Source: Paenibacillus sp. H1-7
GTDB taxonomy: Bacteria; Bacillota; Bacilli; Paenibacillales; NBRC-103111
Direction of reading: 5' to 3'
DNA length: 64,000 nucleotides
Assembly (NCBI RefSeq): GCF_022354825.1
Contig: NZ_CP031168.1
Location: forward strand, 1,117,501-1,181,500
Shown piece by piece: positions 26,526-35,517 of the stretch; position 1 is the stretch's first letter, and every line of letters begins with the position of its first letter. The notes under the pieces are model-generated. The model ran no database searches, was not told where the DNA came from, and worked only from the letters and a program-made list of their open reading frames with translations. A program made the position numbers and the translations under genes.

Positions 26526-27707
26526 ATGAAAAAGAAGCTGTTGTTCGTAATGAACAATCTGACCTGCGGGGGAGCAGAGAAGGCGCTGATCTCGCTGCTG
26601 GAAACGATAGATTACTCGGCTTATGAGGTCGATTTGTTTCTGATGAAGCATCAAGGGCTGTTCATGAACAAAATACCGGAGCAGGTCCATCTGCTGCCGG
26701 AGCCTCCCGAGTATTCATACTATGATATGTCGTTCAAGAAAGCGGTACTGGATTGCATAAAGCGGGGAAAGTGGGACGTGGCTTTGTACCGCTTGCTGGC
26801 CGGCACCATATTTAAAAGGGAGAAGGATCCGATCCTTTGCGAGCAAAAGGTATGGAAATATATAGGGAGATCGCTGCAAGCCGTCGAGAAGCCCTACGAT
26901 ATAGCTATCGGTTATCTGGAAAAAAATCCGATTTACTTTTGCATAGATAAAGTGAACGCGCGCAAGAAAATTGGCTTTATCCACTGCAACTACGACATGA
27001 TGGGCATGGATCCTCAGTTGGATGAGCCTTATTTTGCCAAGCTGGATTATTTGGTGACGGTATCGGAGGAATGCGCAAATATATTAAAAGCCAGATTTCC
27101 TGCGATTAAGCATAAAATAGAAATTATGTACAATATCGTGTCTCCTGCAGCGATAAATAAGCTCGCGGAAGAACCTACAGGCTGGGACGATGAGACGATC
27201 CGACTCGTTTCTGTAGGAAGGCTCAACCATCATAAAGGCTTTGAGCTGGCTGTCGAGTCGTGTAATCAGTTGGTTCGGCACGGATATCCGGTCAAATGGT
27301 ATGTCATAGGTGAGGGAGAAGAAAGAGCCAAGCTGGAGAGGATGATCGAAGAATACGGTCTCCATGACGCATTTACTCTGCTCGGCATTAAGGATAACCC
27401 TTATCCATTTATGAAGGAGGCAGACATTTATGTTCAGCCCTCCCGAAATGAAGGTAAATCGATTGCTATTGACGAAGCCAAAATACTTCATAAGCCTATC
27501 GTCGTGACGAATTTCACAACGGTCAAGGATCAAATTACGGATAAACAAAACGGACTGATAGTCGATATGAATGCGCAGTCGGTATTTGAAGGAATAAAGG
27601 CTTTAATCGACGACGAGAAGCTGAGAGACCGTTTGTCGATGAATCTCTCCCGGGAGAAGCTGGGTACGGAAGCGGAAATTGATAAATTATATCAACTATT
27701 CACGTAA
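26526..27707 (+). CDS. GT4 family glycosyltransferase, tandem paralogue
   Basis: 393 residues. ATG at 26526 follows AGGTGAT; a GTG nine bases earlier is in frame. Domain layout is as in the preceding gene: KKKLLFVMNNLTCGGAEKAL at the start, VGRLNHHKGFELAVESC and NEGKSIAIDEAKILHKPIVV at the end. The shared NPIYFCIDKVNA and NIVSPA blocks show it arose by tandem duplication. Twelve bases separate it from the stop of its paralogue. The specific sugar donor is unknown. Confidence 0.85.
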   Translation: MKKKLLFVMNNLTCGGAEKALISLLETIDYSAYEVDLFLMKHQGLFMNKIPEQVHLLPEPPEYSYYDMSFKKAVLDCIKRGKWDVALYRLLAGTIFKREKDPILCEQKVWKYIGRSLQAVEKPYDIAIGYLEKNPIYFCIDKVNARKKIGFIHCNYDMMGMDPQLDEPYFAKLDYLVTVSEECANILKARFPAIKHKIEIMYNIVSPAAINKLAEEPTGWDDETIRLVSVGRLNHHKGFELAVESCNQLVRHGYPVKWYVIGEGEERAKLERMIEEYGLHDAFTLLGIKDNPYPFMKEADIYVQPSRNEGKSIAIDEAKILHKPIVVTNFTTVKDQITDKQNGLIVDMNAQSVFEGIKALIDDEKLRDRLSMNLSREKLGTEAEIDKLYQLFT

Positions 27708-27728
27708 TCAGGAAAGGAACGATCGAGT

Positions 27729-28916
27729 GTGATCTTTCAAATAGTGTGCTACTTGCTGTTGGGCATTATAGCCATCGTTGTGCTAATCGATGTCGTACCC
27801 ATGTTCCGGGATTGGGTCAGCCGGATACATATAGGCAGATATCAGGACCGTCAAATCTGGAACCGGTCGATTACGAGCATTGGCGTCAAGTGGCTGAATA
27901 CGACACCCAAGATCAAAGTGACGGACAACACGAGGCTGGTCGCCATCGATATGCTGAGAGGCAACTATACGAAGAATGCGATCCAGCATTGGCAGGAAGC
28001 ATCGCTAGTGATGGGGCTCGCCGAGTATGTGAAGCGTAACGTCGATTCGGAGGCCAGGCAGGAACTCATGAAATTTCTGGATTCCAAGCTGGATGCACAA
28101 GGCCAATGGATATCCAAACCGCAGCATGTCGATACGGCTATCCTTGCTTATGCCATCATGAAGCTCGACTTCATTGATACGGATCGTTACCGGAGCGCAT
28201 GGGACAATACCTGGGAGCTGATTCGCGACCATGTTGGGGATGACGGAACGGTTGCTTACCGCAAGTTCATGAAGAATTACCGTTATGTAGATACCATTGG
28301 ATTTATTTGCCCGTTCCTTGTTGCTTACGGCGTTCGCTACAATAAACCGGAATGTGTAGAATTGGCTGTAAAACAAATTATCGCCTATGAAGAGAACGGC
28401 ATGTTGAACGGGTATCATATCCCTAGTCATGCCTATTGTGTGGACAGCAAAGTGCCGCTAGGCTTATACGGCTGGGGCAGAGGTCTCGGCTGGTTCGCGA
28501 TAGGTCTTGCCGATGCTTGGAACGAGCTGCCGGAGCATCACCCTTGTAAGCCGATGCTGGAGAACAGCGTCAGAAGATTCGCTTTGGCCGCTATGAAATT
28601 CCAGCAGGAGCGGGGGAATTGGTGCTGGACGGTGACCCGTGGGGAAAGTGTGCCGGATTCTTCTACCACCGCTACGCTAGCCTGGTTTATGATGAATGCT
28701 TCCCGGATTGAAGATATCTCGGCATCCTGCCAGGAAAGCATGAACCGTGCAATAGGCTACTTGATGAAAGCAACGCGCAGAAGCGGTGCCGTAGATTTCT
28801 CTCAAGGCGACACGAAGGATATCGGCGTCTATTCGATGCTGTTTAATATCCTGCCGTTTACTCAAGGCTTTTGCATCCGAATGATGAATTCGCAAACGAA
28901 TGCCAAGGTAGGTTAA
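27729..28916 (+). CDS. Membrane-anchored GH88/GH105-like hydrolase
   Basis: 395 residues from a GTG start. Residues 3-25 form one transmembrane helix (IVCYLLLGIIAIVVLIDVV). The rest is an (alpha/alpha)6-barrel like unsaturated glucuronyl/rhamnogalacturonyl hydrolases (YteR, GH88/GH105), with YRYVDTIGFICPF and YGWGRGLGWFAIGLADAW at the expected active-site positions. Such enzymes remove the 4,5-unsaturated uronic acid left by a polysaccharide lyase. Placed between glycosyltransferases and an acetyltransferase, it may trim or edit the polymer at the membrane surface. The unsaturated-uronate activity itself is not proven. Confidence 0.75.
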   Translation: MIFQIVCYLLLGIIAIVVLIDVVPMFRDWVSRIHIGRYQDRQIWNRSITSIGVKWLNTTPKIKVTDNTRLVAIDMLRGNYTKNAIQHWQEASLVMGLAEYVKRNVDSEARQELMKFLDSKLDAQGQWISKPQHVDTAILAYAIMKLDFIDTDRYRSAWDNTWELIRDHVGDDGTVAYRKFMKNYRYVDTIGFICPFLVAYGVRYNKPECVELAVKQIIAYEENGMLNGYHIPSHAYCVDSKVPLGLYGWGRGLGWFAIGLADAWNELPEHHPCKPMLENSVRRFALAAMKFQQERGNWCWTVTRGESVPDSSTTATLAWFMMNASRIEDISASCQESMNRAIGYLMKATRRSGAVDFSQGDTKDIGVYSMLFNILPFTQGFCIRMMNSQTNAKVG

Positions 28917-28921
28917 CGATC

Positions 28922-29482
28922 ATGGTAAAAAAAATGATTCATTTTATAAGAGCCCGATTTAAAAAGTTTCTGTTGGAAGAAATCTGGTTGGAAGATTACA
29001 TTCGAATGGGTATGCAGGTTGGGGAGAACTGCTCGATTCAGCCTGGAGTCGTGTTCGACTATTCTCATTGCTGGTTAATTAAAATTGGCAACAATGTAAC
29101 GATTGCTCCTCAAGCTTATCTGTTAACGCATGACGCAAGCACAAAAGGCTTAACGAATTATACCAAAGTGGGGAGTATCACTATTGAAGATAATGTGTTT
29201 ATAGGTGCAAGAGCTTTGATTATGCCTGGCGTAACCATCGGTCGTGATTCGATTATTGCGGCAGGCAGCATTGTGACTAAATCGATACCGGAGCGATCTA
29301 TAGCAGCCGGCAATCCCGCTAAAGTTCTATGTACATTGGACGAATACATAGAGAAGAACGATAAACAGATGGTTTGCGCTCCGAAATATGATCGCAGCTA
29401 CACCCTTAACGGCAATATTTCGGCTGATAAGAGAAAAAGAATGTACGAAGAGCTGATTGATGAAATTGGTTATGTTGTCTAA
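28922..29482 (+). CDS. Left-handed beta-helix O-acetyltransferase (hexapeptide repeat family)
   Basis: 186 residues. The hexapeptide repeats run from about residue 38 to 140 (VGENCSIQPGVVF, IGNNVTIAP, IEDNVFIGARALIMPGVTIGRDSIIAAGSIVTKSIP) and end in the AGNPAKV motif, with the catalytic His in LLTHDAS. This is the maltose/galactoside/capsule acetyltransferase type, which moves acetyl from acetyl-CoA to a sugar hydroxyl. It starts five bases after the hydrolase stop, so translation is coupled, and it probably decorates the repeat unit. Confidence 0.85.
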   Translation: MVKKMIHFIRARFKKFLLEEIWLEDYIRMGMQVGENCSIQPGVVFDYSHCWLIKIGNNVTIAPQAYLLTHDASTKGLTNYTKVGSITIEDNVFIGARALIMPGVTIGRDSIIAAGSIVTKSIPERSIAAGNPAKVLCTLDEYIEKNDKQMVCAPKYDRSYTLNGNISADKRKRMYEELIDEIGYVV

Positions 29483-29506
29483 TCCGTTGTAGCATTGGAG
29501 TAAACC

Positions 29507-31060
29507 ATGAGAACAAAACATTCCTTGATCAATATTTCCGTCGGGATCGGTAACCAGCTTGTCATTACTCTGTTGAGCTTCTTTTCCCGCACCGTATTTA
29601 TTCATACTCTGGGTGTCGAATATTTGGGCCTGAACGGGCTCTTTACGAACATATTGGCTATGCTGTCGCTGGCGGAGGCCGGAATCGGCTCTAGCATCGT
29701 TTACACTTTGTATAAGCCGGTTGCCGACAATAATAAAGAGAAAATTCTCGTGCTGATGAGGCTGTATAAGAAGGCCTATCTAATCATTGCCCTTATCGTG
29801 CTGCTGCTCGGACTGTCATTGCTGCCCTTCCTGCAGTATATTGTTAAGGATGCTAACGTCGAGCATATTTACGTCATCTATCTCGTATTCTTATTAAATA
29901 CGGTGACCCCTTACTTGTTCCAGCACAAAATATCGTATTTGAATGTATGCCAAAAAAACTATATCGTAACCGGAATTTATTCCGTCTCCTCCATCTTATC
30001 CATGTTTCTGAAAATAGGCATTCTGTACTGGACGCAAAACTATATTTTGTATCTGATTATCGACAGCGCCATCACCATAACGAACAGCCTGATTATGTCG
30101 TTGATCGTCAACCGAATGTATCCGTTCCTGAAGGAAAAAGCAATCGGTTCGCTCGATAATGATACGAAAAGTAACATTATTAAAAACGTCAAGGCGATTG
30201 TCCTGCAAAACATCGGCAGCTATCTCATCTTCGGCACCGAAAACATTATCATTTCAACCTATGTGAGCATTGCCGCGGTAGGGCTGTATTCCAACTACAA
30301 AATGCTGATCGATATCTGCCGCACCTTGATTAACCAGGTGTTTAACAATATGTATCACAGCGTAGGGAACCTGGTCGCCAGCGAAAGCAAGGATAAAGTG
30401 TACAGCGTGTATAAGGTAACGATGCTGCTCAATTTCTGGCTGTATTCGTTAGCCGCTATAGCCATGTACGTGATGATCGAGCCGTTCATCAAGCTGTGGA
30501 TCGGCGAGAAGTTTCTTATGGGCAACCTCATCGTGATCATCCTGATGGTGACATTTTACGAAAGAGGGATGCGAAACTCTATTACGACGGTCAAGACGAC
30601 GGCGGGCATCTTTCATGAAGACCGCTATATTCCGTTAATTCAGGCTGCGGTCAGCCTGGCCTTTTCGCTTGTTCTCGTGCAGAAGATCGGTATTTCTGGG
30701 GTATTCATCGGCACGCTGATCAGTGCCATAGCCGTTCCATTCTGGACTACGCCTTTCTTCGTATATAGAAAAGTGTTCGATAAACCGCTGCATCATTATT
30801 TCATGAGATATTTGTATTACACCGTCATAGGGTTCGGCACGTGCGCGGCAACCAGCTTCATCGGGAGCTTCATCTCCGCCGATACGATCTGGATGCTCGT
30901 GATGAAAGCCGCCGTTTGCGTCATCGTTCCGAACGCGATCTATGTAGCGCTGTTTTACAAAACAGAGGAATTTCAATATGTTTTCGGCATAGTTCTACAG
31001 CTCCTTCGCTCGTTACAGCGTAAGCTGAGGCGTGTACCTAGTCCCGATGTCTCATCCTGA
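29507..31060 (+). CDS. Wzx-type polysaccharide flippase
   Basis: 517 residues with about 12-14 transmembrane helices, starting RTKHSLINISVGIGNQLVITLLSFFSRTVFIHTLGVEYLGLNGLF, the conserved opening of Wzx/MATE-like oligosaccharide flippases (compare EpsK). It would move the undecaprenyl-linked repeat unit across the membrane. ATG at 29507 follows TTGGAGTAAACC. It ends block 1; 54 bases later begins the regulatory region of epsC, with no clear terminator between. Confidence 0.85.
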   Translation: MRTKHSLINISVGIGNQLVITLLSFFSRTVFIHTLGVEYLGLNGLFTNILAMLSLAEAGIGSSIVYTLYKPVADNNKEKILVLMRLYKKAYLIIALIVLLLGLSLLPFLQYIVKDANVEHIYVIYLVFLLNTVTPYLFQHKISYLNVCQKNYIVTGIYSVSSILSMFLKIGILYWTQNYILYLIIDSAITITNSLIMSLIVNRMYPFLKEKAIGSLDNDTKSNIIKNVKAIVLQNIGSYLIFGTENIIISTYVSIAAVGLYSNYKMLIDICRTLINQVFNNMYHSVGNLVASESKDKVYSVYKVTMLLNFWLYSLAAIAMYVMIEPFIKLWIGEKFLMGNLIVIILMVTFYERGMRNSITTVKTTAGIFHEDRYIPLIQAAVSLAFSLVLVQKIGISGVFIGTLISAIAVPFWTTPFFVYRKVFDKPLHHYFMRYLYYTVIGFGTCAATSFIGSFISADTIWMLVMKAAVCVIVPNAIYVALFYKTEEFQYVFGIVLQLLRSLQRKLRRVPSPDVSS

Positions 31061-31114
31061 TATTTGTGAAATTGTAAATATAGCACTAATGCCGCACTAA
31101 TGTAAGATTATGTA

Positions 31115-31143
31115 TTGACATTTTCTTTATAAAGAACTAAAAT
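31115..31143 (+). promoter_or_regulatory. epsC promoter with palindrome A in its spacer
   Basis: TTGACA (31115-31120) and TAAAAT (31138-31143) lie 17 bases apart. The spacer ends in TTTCTTTATAAAGAAC (31122-31137), one base off the perfect A palindrome. The layout is the same as at 22915. Confidence 0.65.
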
Positions 31144-31155
31144 GAGGTTGTTGAT

Positions 31156-31170
31156 GATACAAAATGTATC
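31156..31170. promoter_or_regulatory. Palindrome B at the epsC promoter (perfect copy)
   Basis: GATACAAAATGTATC, arms GATACA/TGTATC. The identical site in the other orientation lies at 47458 before the SinI-like gene. It is 13 bases after the -10. Confidence 0.6.
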
Positions 31171-31187
31171 TAAATGATTATCTGGAT

Positions 31188-31203
31188 GTTCTTTATAAAG
31201 AAA
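31188..31203. promoter_or_regulatory. Palindrome A, epsC site 2
   Basis: GTTCTTTATAAAGAAA, one base off perfect, 17 bases after the B palindrome, in the early leader of the epsC transcript. Confidence 0.6.
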
Positions 31204-31358
31204 TGATCGACGAAATTCTTCACAGAACGCCAGTATCTTCGCCCAAATGCCTCCCAAGTTTTGACACGCTGGCTACATCACAAGTTCCGGCGAATTTGAC
31301 CGCTTGATACCGCATTATCGCATATCCAATATAGCTACACTTTTTTTTTACATAAAAT

Positions 31359-31374
31359 GTTCTTTATAAAGAAC
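31359..31374. promoter_or_regulatory. Palindrome A, epsC site 3 (perfect copy)
   Basis: GTTCTTTATAAAGAAC is a perfect 16-base palindrome, extended by T and A to 18 bases. A further half-site AAAGAAC lies at 31377-31383. Both halves match the B. subtilis SinR consensus GTTCTYT. Confidence 0.65.
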
Positions 31375-31402
31375 ATAAAGAACGAGAAGTAACGAACAGA
31401 AG

Positions 31403-31521
31403 AAGTTCCGGCGATGTCTCCTTGCCGTTATCGATGGAGGCACTCGGCCATGCTGTGGGTTGTAACGCAACCTTAGACGCCAGTCGTCAATGGTGTGGTG
31501 TGAGGAAGGGTTAGATGCCCT
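31403..31521 (+). ncRNA. Structured leader RNA before epsC, candidate EAR/epsC element
   Basis: About 120 bases directly upstream of epsC fold into a compact set of stems. GGCG (31410-31413) pairs with CGCC (31478-31481) and encloses two hairpins, GTCTCC/GGAGGC (31416-31421 with 31436-31441) and GGTTG/CAACC (31458-31462 with 31468-31472). A small GGG/CCC hairpin follows at about 31507-31521. In B. subtilis the EAR antitermination RNA lies immediately before epsC, so the position fits. I could not compare with the covariance model, so the family assignment is inference. Confidence 0.4.
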
Positions 31522-31615
31522 ACAGAACATTAAAGTGTTTAATTATACGGACCTTTCGCTTTTACCTTTTGCAGAAGGTCCTATACTTAAGAACTTTATT
31601 GAGAGGGTGAACCCG

Positions 31616-33445
31616 TTGTCATACCGTCAAAGACTATCTTTATTGATAATAGCCGATTCCTGCATCGTGTTGAGCGCCATTTTCTTCAGCCGTTTTCTTC
31701 TTAGCGCCGATCTCCATGTGTTCACGTTTCCGATTGTCGTCAGTTCGATTACGCTTCTGCTCAGCCATCACCTGTTTGCTATGATTTACAAGCTGTACAA
31801 AAAAGCGTGGGAGTACGCGAGCATCGGCGAGCTGCTGTTTATTTTCAAGGCCATTACGTTCTCGATCATTACGGCAGCAGTCATTCAGGAAATCATTTTG
31901 CAGGATATTTATTTCCGGCTCCTTGCGGTTACATGGATGCTGCATATGCTGCTCATCGGCGGCTCTCGTTTTTGCTGGCGTCTCTTCCGTGACTCGTACA
32001 TGAGAAAGCCGGAGAACAAGAAACGGACCTTGATCGTCGGGGCCGGTTCCGCCGGAATGATGGTAGCGAGACAATTAAGCAAAGACAAAGAAACGGAGCT
32101 TCAGCCGATTGCCTTTATTGACGACAACGTCAAGATCCAGAACCTCGATATTCTGGGCATTCCCGTCATTGGCGGGGTTGACCGGATTGAGAGCGTCGTT
32201 CATGAGAAGCATATAGACCATATCATCATCGCGATTCCTTCCATGTCGAAAAAGGATTTGAACACGATCTTTCAGGAATGCGCCAAGACGACGGCCAAGA
32301 CGCAAATTATGCCAAGGCTGGAGGATCTGGTAACCGGAAGACTTTCGGTCAACCAGTTCCGTGACGTCCAGGTCGAGGATTTGCTGGGCCGTGAACCGGT
32401 AGAGCTGGATCTCGAGAGCATCTCGGAGTACATAACGCGAAAGATTGTGCTGGTTACAGGAGCTGGAGGCTCCATCGGCTCGGAAATATGCCGTCAGGTG
32501 ACGAAGTTTAATCCGCAAAAGCTTATTCTGCTCGGTCACGGAGAGAACAGTATCTACTCCATTGAAATGGAGCTGAGAGATCTGTGCGGGCATGCGCCGA
32601 TTGAAATTATCACCGAAATAGCCGACATTCAGGACTCGATCAAGATGATGACCATCATGAACAAATACCGGCCGGATGTAGTCTATCATGCTGCTGCTCA
32701 TAAGCATGTGCCGCTGATGGAGAAAAATCCGGAGGAAGCGGTCAAAAACAACGTCATCGGTACGATGAACGTGGCTAATGCGGCAAGCAAGTTCGGCGTC
32801 AACACGTTCGTCATGATCTCGACCGACAAAGCGGTCAATCCAACGAGCGTCATGGGAGCGACGAAACGGCTGGCCGAGATGATCATCCAGCATCTGGACA
32901 AAACGAGCGAGACGAAATTCGTCGCCGTCCGTTTCGGCAATGTGCTGGGCAGCCGGGGCAGCGTCATTCCGCGGTTCAAGCAGCAGATCGAGAAGGGCGG
33001 TCCGGTGTCGGTAACGCATCCGGATATGATCCGTTATTTCATGACGATCCCGGAGGCGTCCCGATTGGTTATCCAAGCGGGCTCGCTTGCCCGAGGCGGA
33101 GAAATTTTCGTGCTGGATATGGGCGATCCCGTGAAGATCGTCGATTTGGCGACGAATTTAATCAAGCTGTCCGGTAATTCCGTCGATGATATCGGCATTG
33201 AGTTTACCGGCGTCAGACCTGGGGAAAAGCTGTTCGAAGAGCTGCTGAAGCCGAATGAGATCGAGGAGAAGCAAGTGTATCCGAAAATTTACATCGGCAA
33301 AACCGCTGATCTGTATATGGAGGAAATCAAGAAAATCATCTCCATTTATGCAACTCTCGAGAAAGCGAATTTGAGAGAGCACTTATTGAATGTAGCCAAC
33401 GGGAATGTGATCCCGGTATCCAAGAAACTTATATCGATAGGATAA
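31616..33445 (+). CDS. epsC: UDP-sugar 4,6-dehydratase (EpsC/CapD/PglF type)
   Basis: 609 residues. I chose the TTG at 31616 because AGAGGGTG (31602-31609) lies before it and the protein then starts [14 protein letters not shown], as expected for the family; an ATG at 31490 would add 42 unlikely residues. Four N-terminal transmembrane helices are followed by a first nucleotide-binding fold (LIVGAGSAG) and the catalytic SDR domain ([29 protein letters not shown]). Family members turn UDP-GlcNAc into the 4-keto-6-deoxy sugar, the first step to UDP-N,N'-diacetylbacillosamine; EpsM- and EpsN-like partners are encoded 10 kb downstream. Confidence 0.88.
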   Translation: MSYRQRLSLLIIADSCIVLSAIFFSRFLLSADLHVFTFPIVVSSITLLLSHHLFAMIYKLYKKAWEYASIGELLFIFKAITFSIITAAVIQEIILQDIYFRLLAVTWMLHMLLIGGSRFCWRLFRDSYMRKPENKKRTLIVGAGSAGMMVARQLSKDKETELQPIAFIDDNVKIQNLDILGIPVIGGVDRIESVVHEKHIDHIIIAIPSMSKKDLNTIFQECAKTTAKTQIMPRLEDLVTGRLSVNQFRDVQVEDLLGREPVELDLESISEYITRKIVLVTGAGGSIGSEICRQVTKFNPQKLILLGHGENSIYSIEMELRDLCGHAPIEIITEIADIQDSIKMMTIMNKYRPDVVYHAAAHKHVPLMEKNPEEAVKNNVIGTMNVANAASKFGVNTFVMISTDKAVNPTSVMGATKRLAEMIIQHLDKTSETKFVAVRFGNVLGSRGSVIPRFKQQIEKGGPVSVTHPDMIRYFMTIPEASRLVIQAGSLARGGEIFVLDMGDPVKIVDLATNLIKLSGNSVDDIGIEFTGVRPGEKLFEELLKPNEIEEKQVYPKIYIGKTADLYMEEIKKIISIYATLEKANLREHLLNVANGNVIPVSKKLISIG

Positions 33446-33456
33446 AAGGAGAGTCT

Positions 33457-34341
33457 GTGACTATGAAAGTAAGAAAAGCGATCATTCCTGCTGCGGGGCT
33501 CGGAACCCGGTTTCTTCCTGCGACGAAGGCAATGCCTAAAGAAATGCTTCCCATTGTGGATAAACCGACGATTCAATATATTGTGGAAGAAGCGGTTGAA
33601 TCGGGGATTGAAGATATTATTATCGTGACCGGCAAAGGCAAACGGGCGATTGAGGATCATTTCGACAGCTCCTTCGAGCTGGAGCAGAACTTGCTGGAGA
33701 AGCAAAAGTTCGATTTGCTCAACGAGGTGCAAAAATCGGCCAATATGGTGGACATTCACTATATTCGCCAAAAAGAGCCCAAAGGCCTCGGCCACGCGAT
33801 TTGGTGCGCGCGCAAGTTTATCGGCAACGAGCCGTTCGCCGTCCTGCTGGGAGACGATATCGTCCGGGCGGAAACCCCTTGCCTGAAGCAAATGATCGAC
33901 CTATACGATCGTTACCGCACGTCGATCATCGGCGTCAAGCATGTATCCGACGAAGAGGTATCGAGATACGGCATCGTGGACGGCAATCGCATGGATGACC
34001 GCTTTTATAAAGTAAGACATCTGGTTGAGAAGCCAGCCAAGCAATTCGCGCCGTCCAACCTGGCCATTATGGGAAGATACATCTTAAGCCCGACGATCTT
34101 CGATATCCTAAATCATCAGGAGCCCGGAGCCGGTGCGGAAATCCAGCTGACGGACGGCATTGCCGAGCTGAACCGCAAAGAAGCGGTATATGCTTACGAG
34201 TTCGAAGGAGTTCGCCACGATGTCGGCGAGAAAATGGGCTTTATTCAGACAACGATAGAATTTGCGCTGCAGCGGGACGATTTGCGCTACGATCTGCTCG
34301 ATTATTTGTCCAAAGTACTCGAAAAGGAACTCATTAAATAG
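33457..34341 (+). CDS. galU: UTP-glucose-1-phosphate uridylyltransferase
   Basis: 294 residues, the normal size for GalU. Motifs: [30 protein letters not shown] (nucleotide loop and Lys), LGDDI (metal binding) and VEKP near residue 190. It makes UDP-glucose from UTP and glucose-1-phosphate, feeding GalE and the glycosyltransferases. AAGGAG lies upstream; GTG 33457 and ATG 33463 are both possible starts. It follows epsC by 11 bases and is therefore a dedicated copy of the exopolysaccharide operon. Confidence 0.92.
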   Translation: MTMKVRKAIIPAAGLGTRFLPATKAMPKEMLPIVDKPTIQYIVEEAVESGIEDIIIVTGKGKRAIEDHFDSSFELEQNLLEKQKFDLLNEVQKSANMVDIHYIRQKEPKGLGHAIWCARKFIGNEPFAVLLGDDIVRAETPCLKQMIDLYDRYRTSIIGVKHVSDEEVSRYGIVDGNRMDDRFYKVRHLVEKPAKQFAPSNLAIMGRYILSPTIFDILNHQEPGAGAEIQLTDGIAELNRKEAVYAYEFEGVRHDVGEKMGFIQTTIEFALQRDDLRYDLLDYLSKVLEKELIK

Positions 34342-34350
34342 GTGAGCCCC

Positions 34351-35517
34351 ATGCCGAAGAAGGTGCTGTTCTGCGCAACGGTCGATTACCACTTCCGGGC
34401 GTTCCATCTTCCATATATGAAATGGTTTAAAGAGCAGGGATGGGATGTTCACGTAGCTGCAAGCGGAGACATTGAGCTTCCTTATGTCGATCAAAAGTTC
34501 AACCTTCCGTTTCAACGGTCGCCGTTGAAGCTGCAAAACGTGAAGGTGTATCAGCAGCTCAAATCGATCCTCGATGAACATTATTACGAGCTTATACATT
34601 GTCATACCCCAATGGGGGGAATGCTTGCGCGTTTGGCTGCAAGGAAGACGAGAAAACAGGGAACCCGGGTGCTGTATACGGCACACGGGTTTCATTTTTG
34701 CAAAGGCGGTCCCGCCCTCAACTGGCTGCTGTACTACCCGATCGAAAAATGGCTGTCCGCTCATACGGACACGCTCATTACGATTAACGAGGAAGACTAC
34801 CGGCTCGCCGTTCAGCACCGGTTCAAGGCCGGTCGCATTGCTCACGTGCACGGAGTCGGGGTCGATACCGAGCGGTTCAAGCCGGCGGATGAATCGGCGA
34901 GAAGGGAAGCCCGGCTGCTGCTCGGGTACCATCCCGGCGACTTCCTCATGTTCTATGCCGCCGAGTTCAACAAGAACAAAAACCAGCAGCTGCTGATTCA
35001 AGCGTTGGCCCGAATCAAGGCCGAGGTTCCTCACGCCAGATTGCTTCTGGCAGGCTCCGGTTCCATGCAAGAGGACTGCCGACAGCTTGCCCGTGAGCTC
35101 GGGGTCGAGGAGATGATTGACTTCCTCGGCTACCGCAAAGATATTGACACGCTGCTGCCCCTGTGCGATGTGGCTGTAGCATCCAGCCTTCGCGAAGGGC
35201 TTCCGGTCAATATCCTGGAAGCGATGGCGTGCGGGCTGCCGGTCGTGGTCAGCGCGAACCGGGGACACTCCGAGCTGATAGCAGACGGAGTGAACGGCTT
35301 TATCGTTCAGCCGACGGACAGCGAGTCGTTTGCCGAACGGCTGCTGGAGCTGAGCCGGTCGCTGCAGCTGTCGCACAAGCTGGGCTTGGCCAGCCGGAAC
35401 AGGGTCCAAGGCTACTCGCTTACCCAAGTTGGCAGCGAGATGACCGGGATTTATTCGGATTACTTTTTGGGGGATACCGATGAAGCCGAAAGTAAGTATA
35501 GTCGTGCCTATATATAA
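34351..35517 (+). CDS. epsD: EpsD-type GT4 glycosyltransferase
   Basis: 388 residues; ATG at 34351 after AGGTGA. It starts KKVLFCATVDYHFRAFHLPYMKWF and includes CHTPMGGMLARLAAR, TAHGFHF and the C-terminal SLREGLPVNILEAMACGLPVV donor site, the pattern of the EpsD branch of GT4 enzymes (often N-acetylglucosamine transfer to a lipid-linked N-acetylated sugar). The next gene starts inside its last 38 bases. As in B. subtilis it follows epsC, here with galU between. Confidence 0.88.
   Translation: MPKKVLFCATVDYHFRAFHLPYMKWFKEQGWDVHVAASGDIELPYVDQKFNLPFQRSPLKLQNVKVYQQLKSILDEHYYELIHCHTPMGGMLARLAARKTRKQGTRVLYTAHGFHFCKGGPALNWLLYYPIEKWLSAHTDTLITINEEDYRLAVQHRFKAGRIAHVHGVGVDTERFKPADESARREARLLLGYHPGDFLMFYAAEFNKNKNQQLLIQALARIKAEVPHARLLLAGSGSMQEDCRQLARELGVEEMIDFLGYRKDIDTLLPLCDVAVASSLREGLPVNILEAMACGLPVVVSANRGHSELIADGVNGFIVQPTDSESFAERLLELSRSLQLSHKLGLASRNRVQGYSLTQVGSEMTGIYSDYFLGDTDEAESKYSRAYI

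Noticed and set aside
31490..31615. Upstream ATG start for epsC
   Set aside because: It would add 42 residues that do not fit the family and overlap the leader RNA; the TTG at 31616 has a proper ribosome site.
32075..33076. Minus-strand open frame of 333 codons
   Set aside because: Antisense to epsC and without protein-like motifs.
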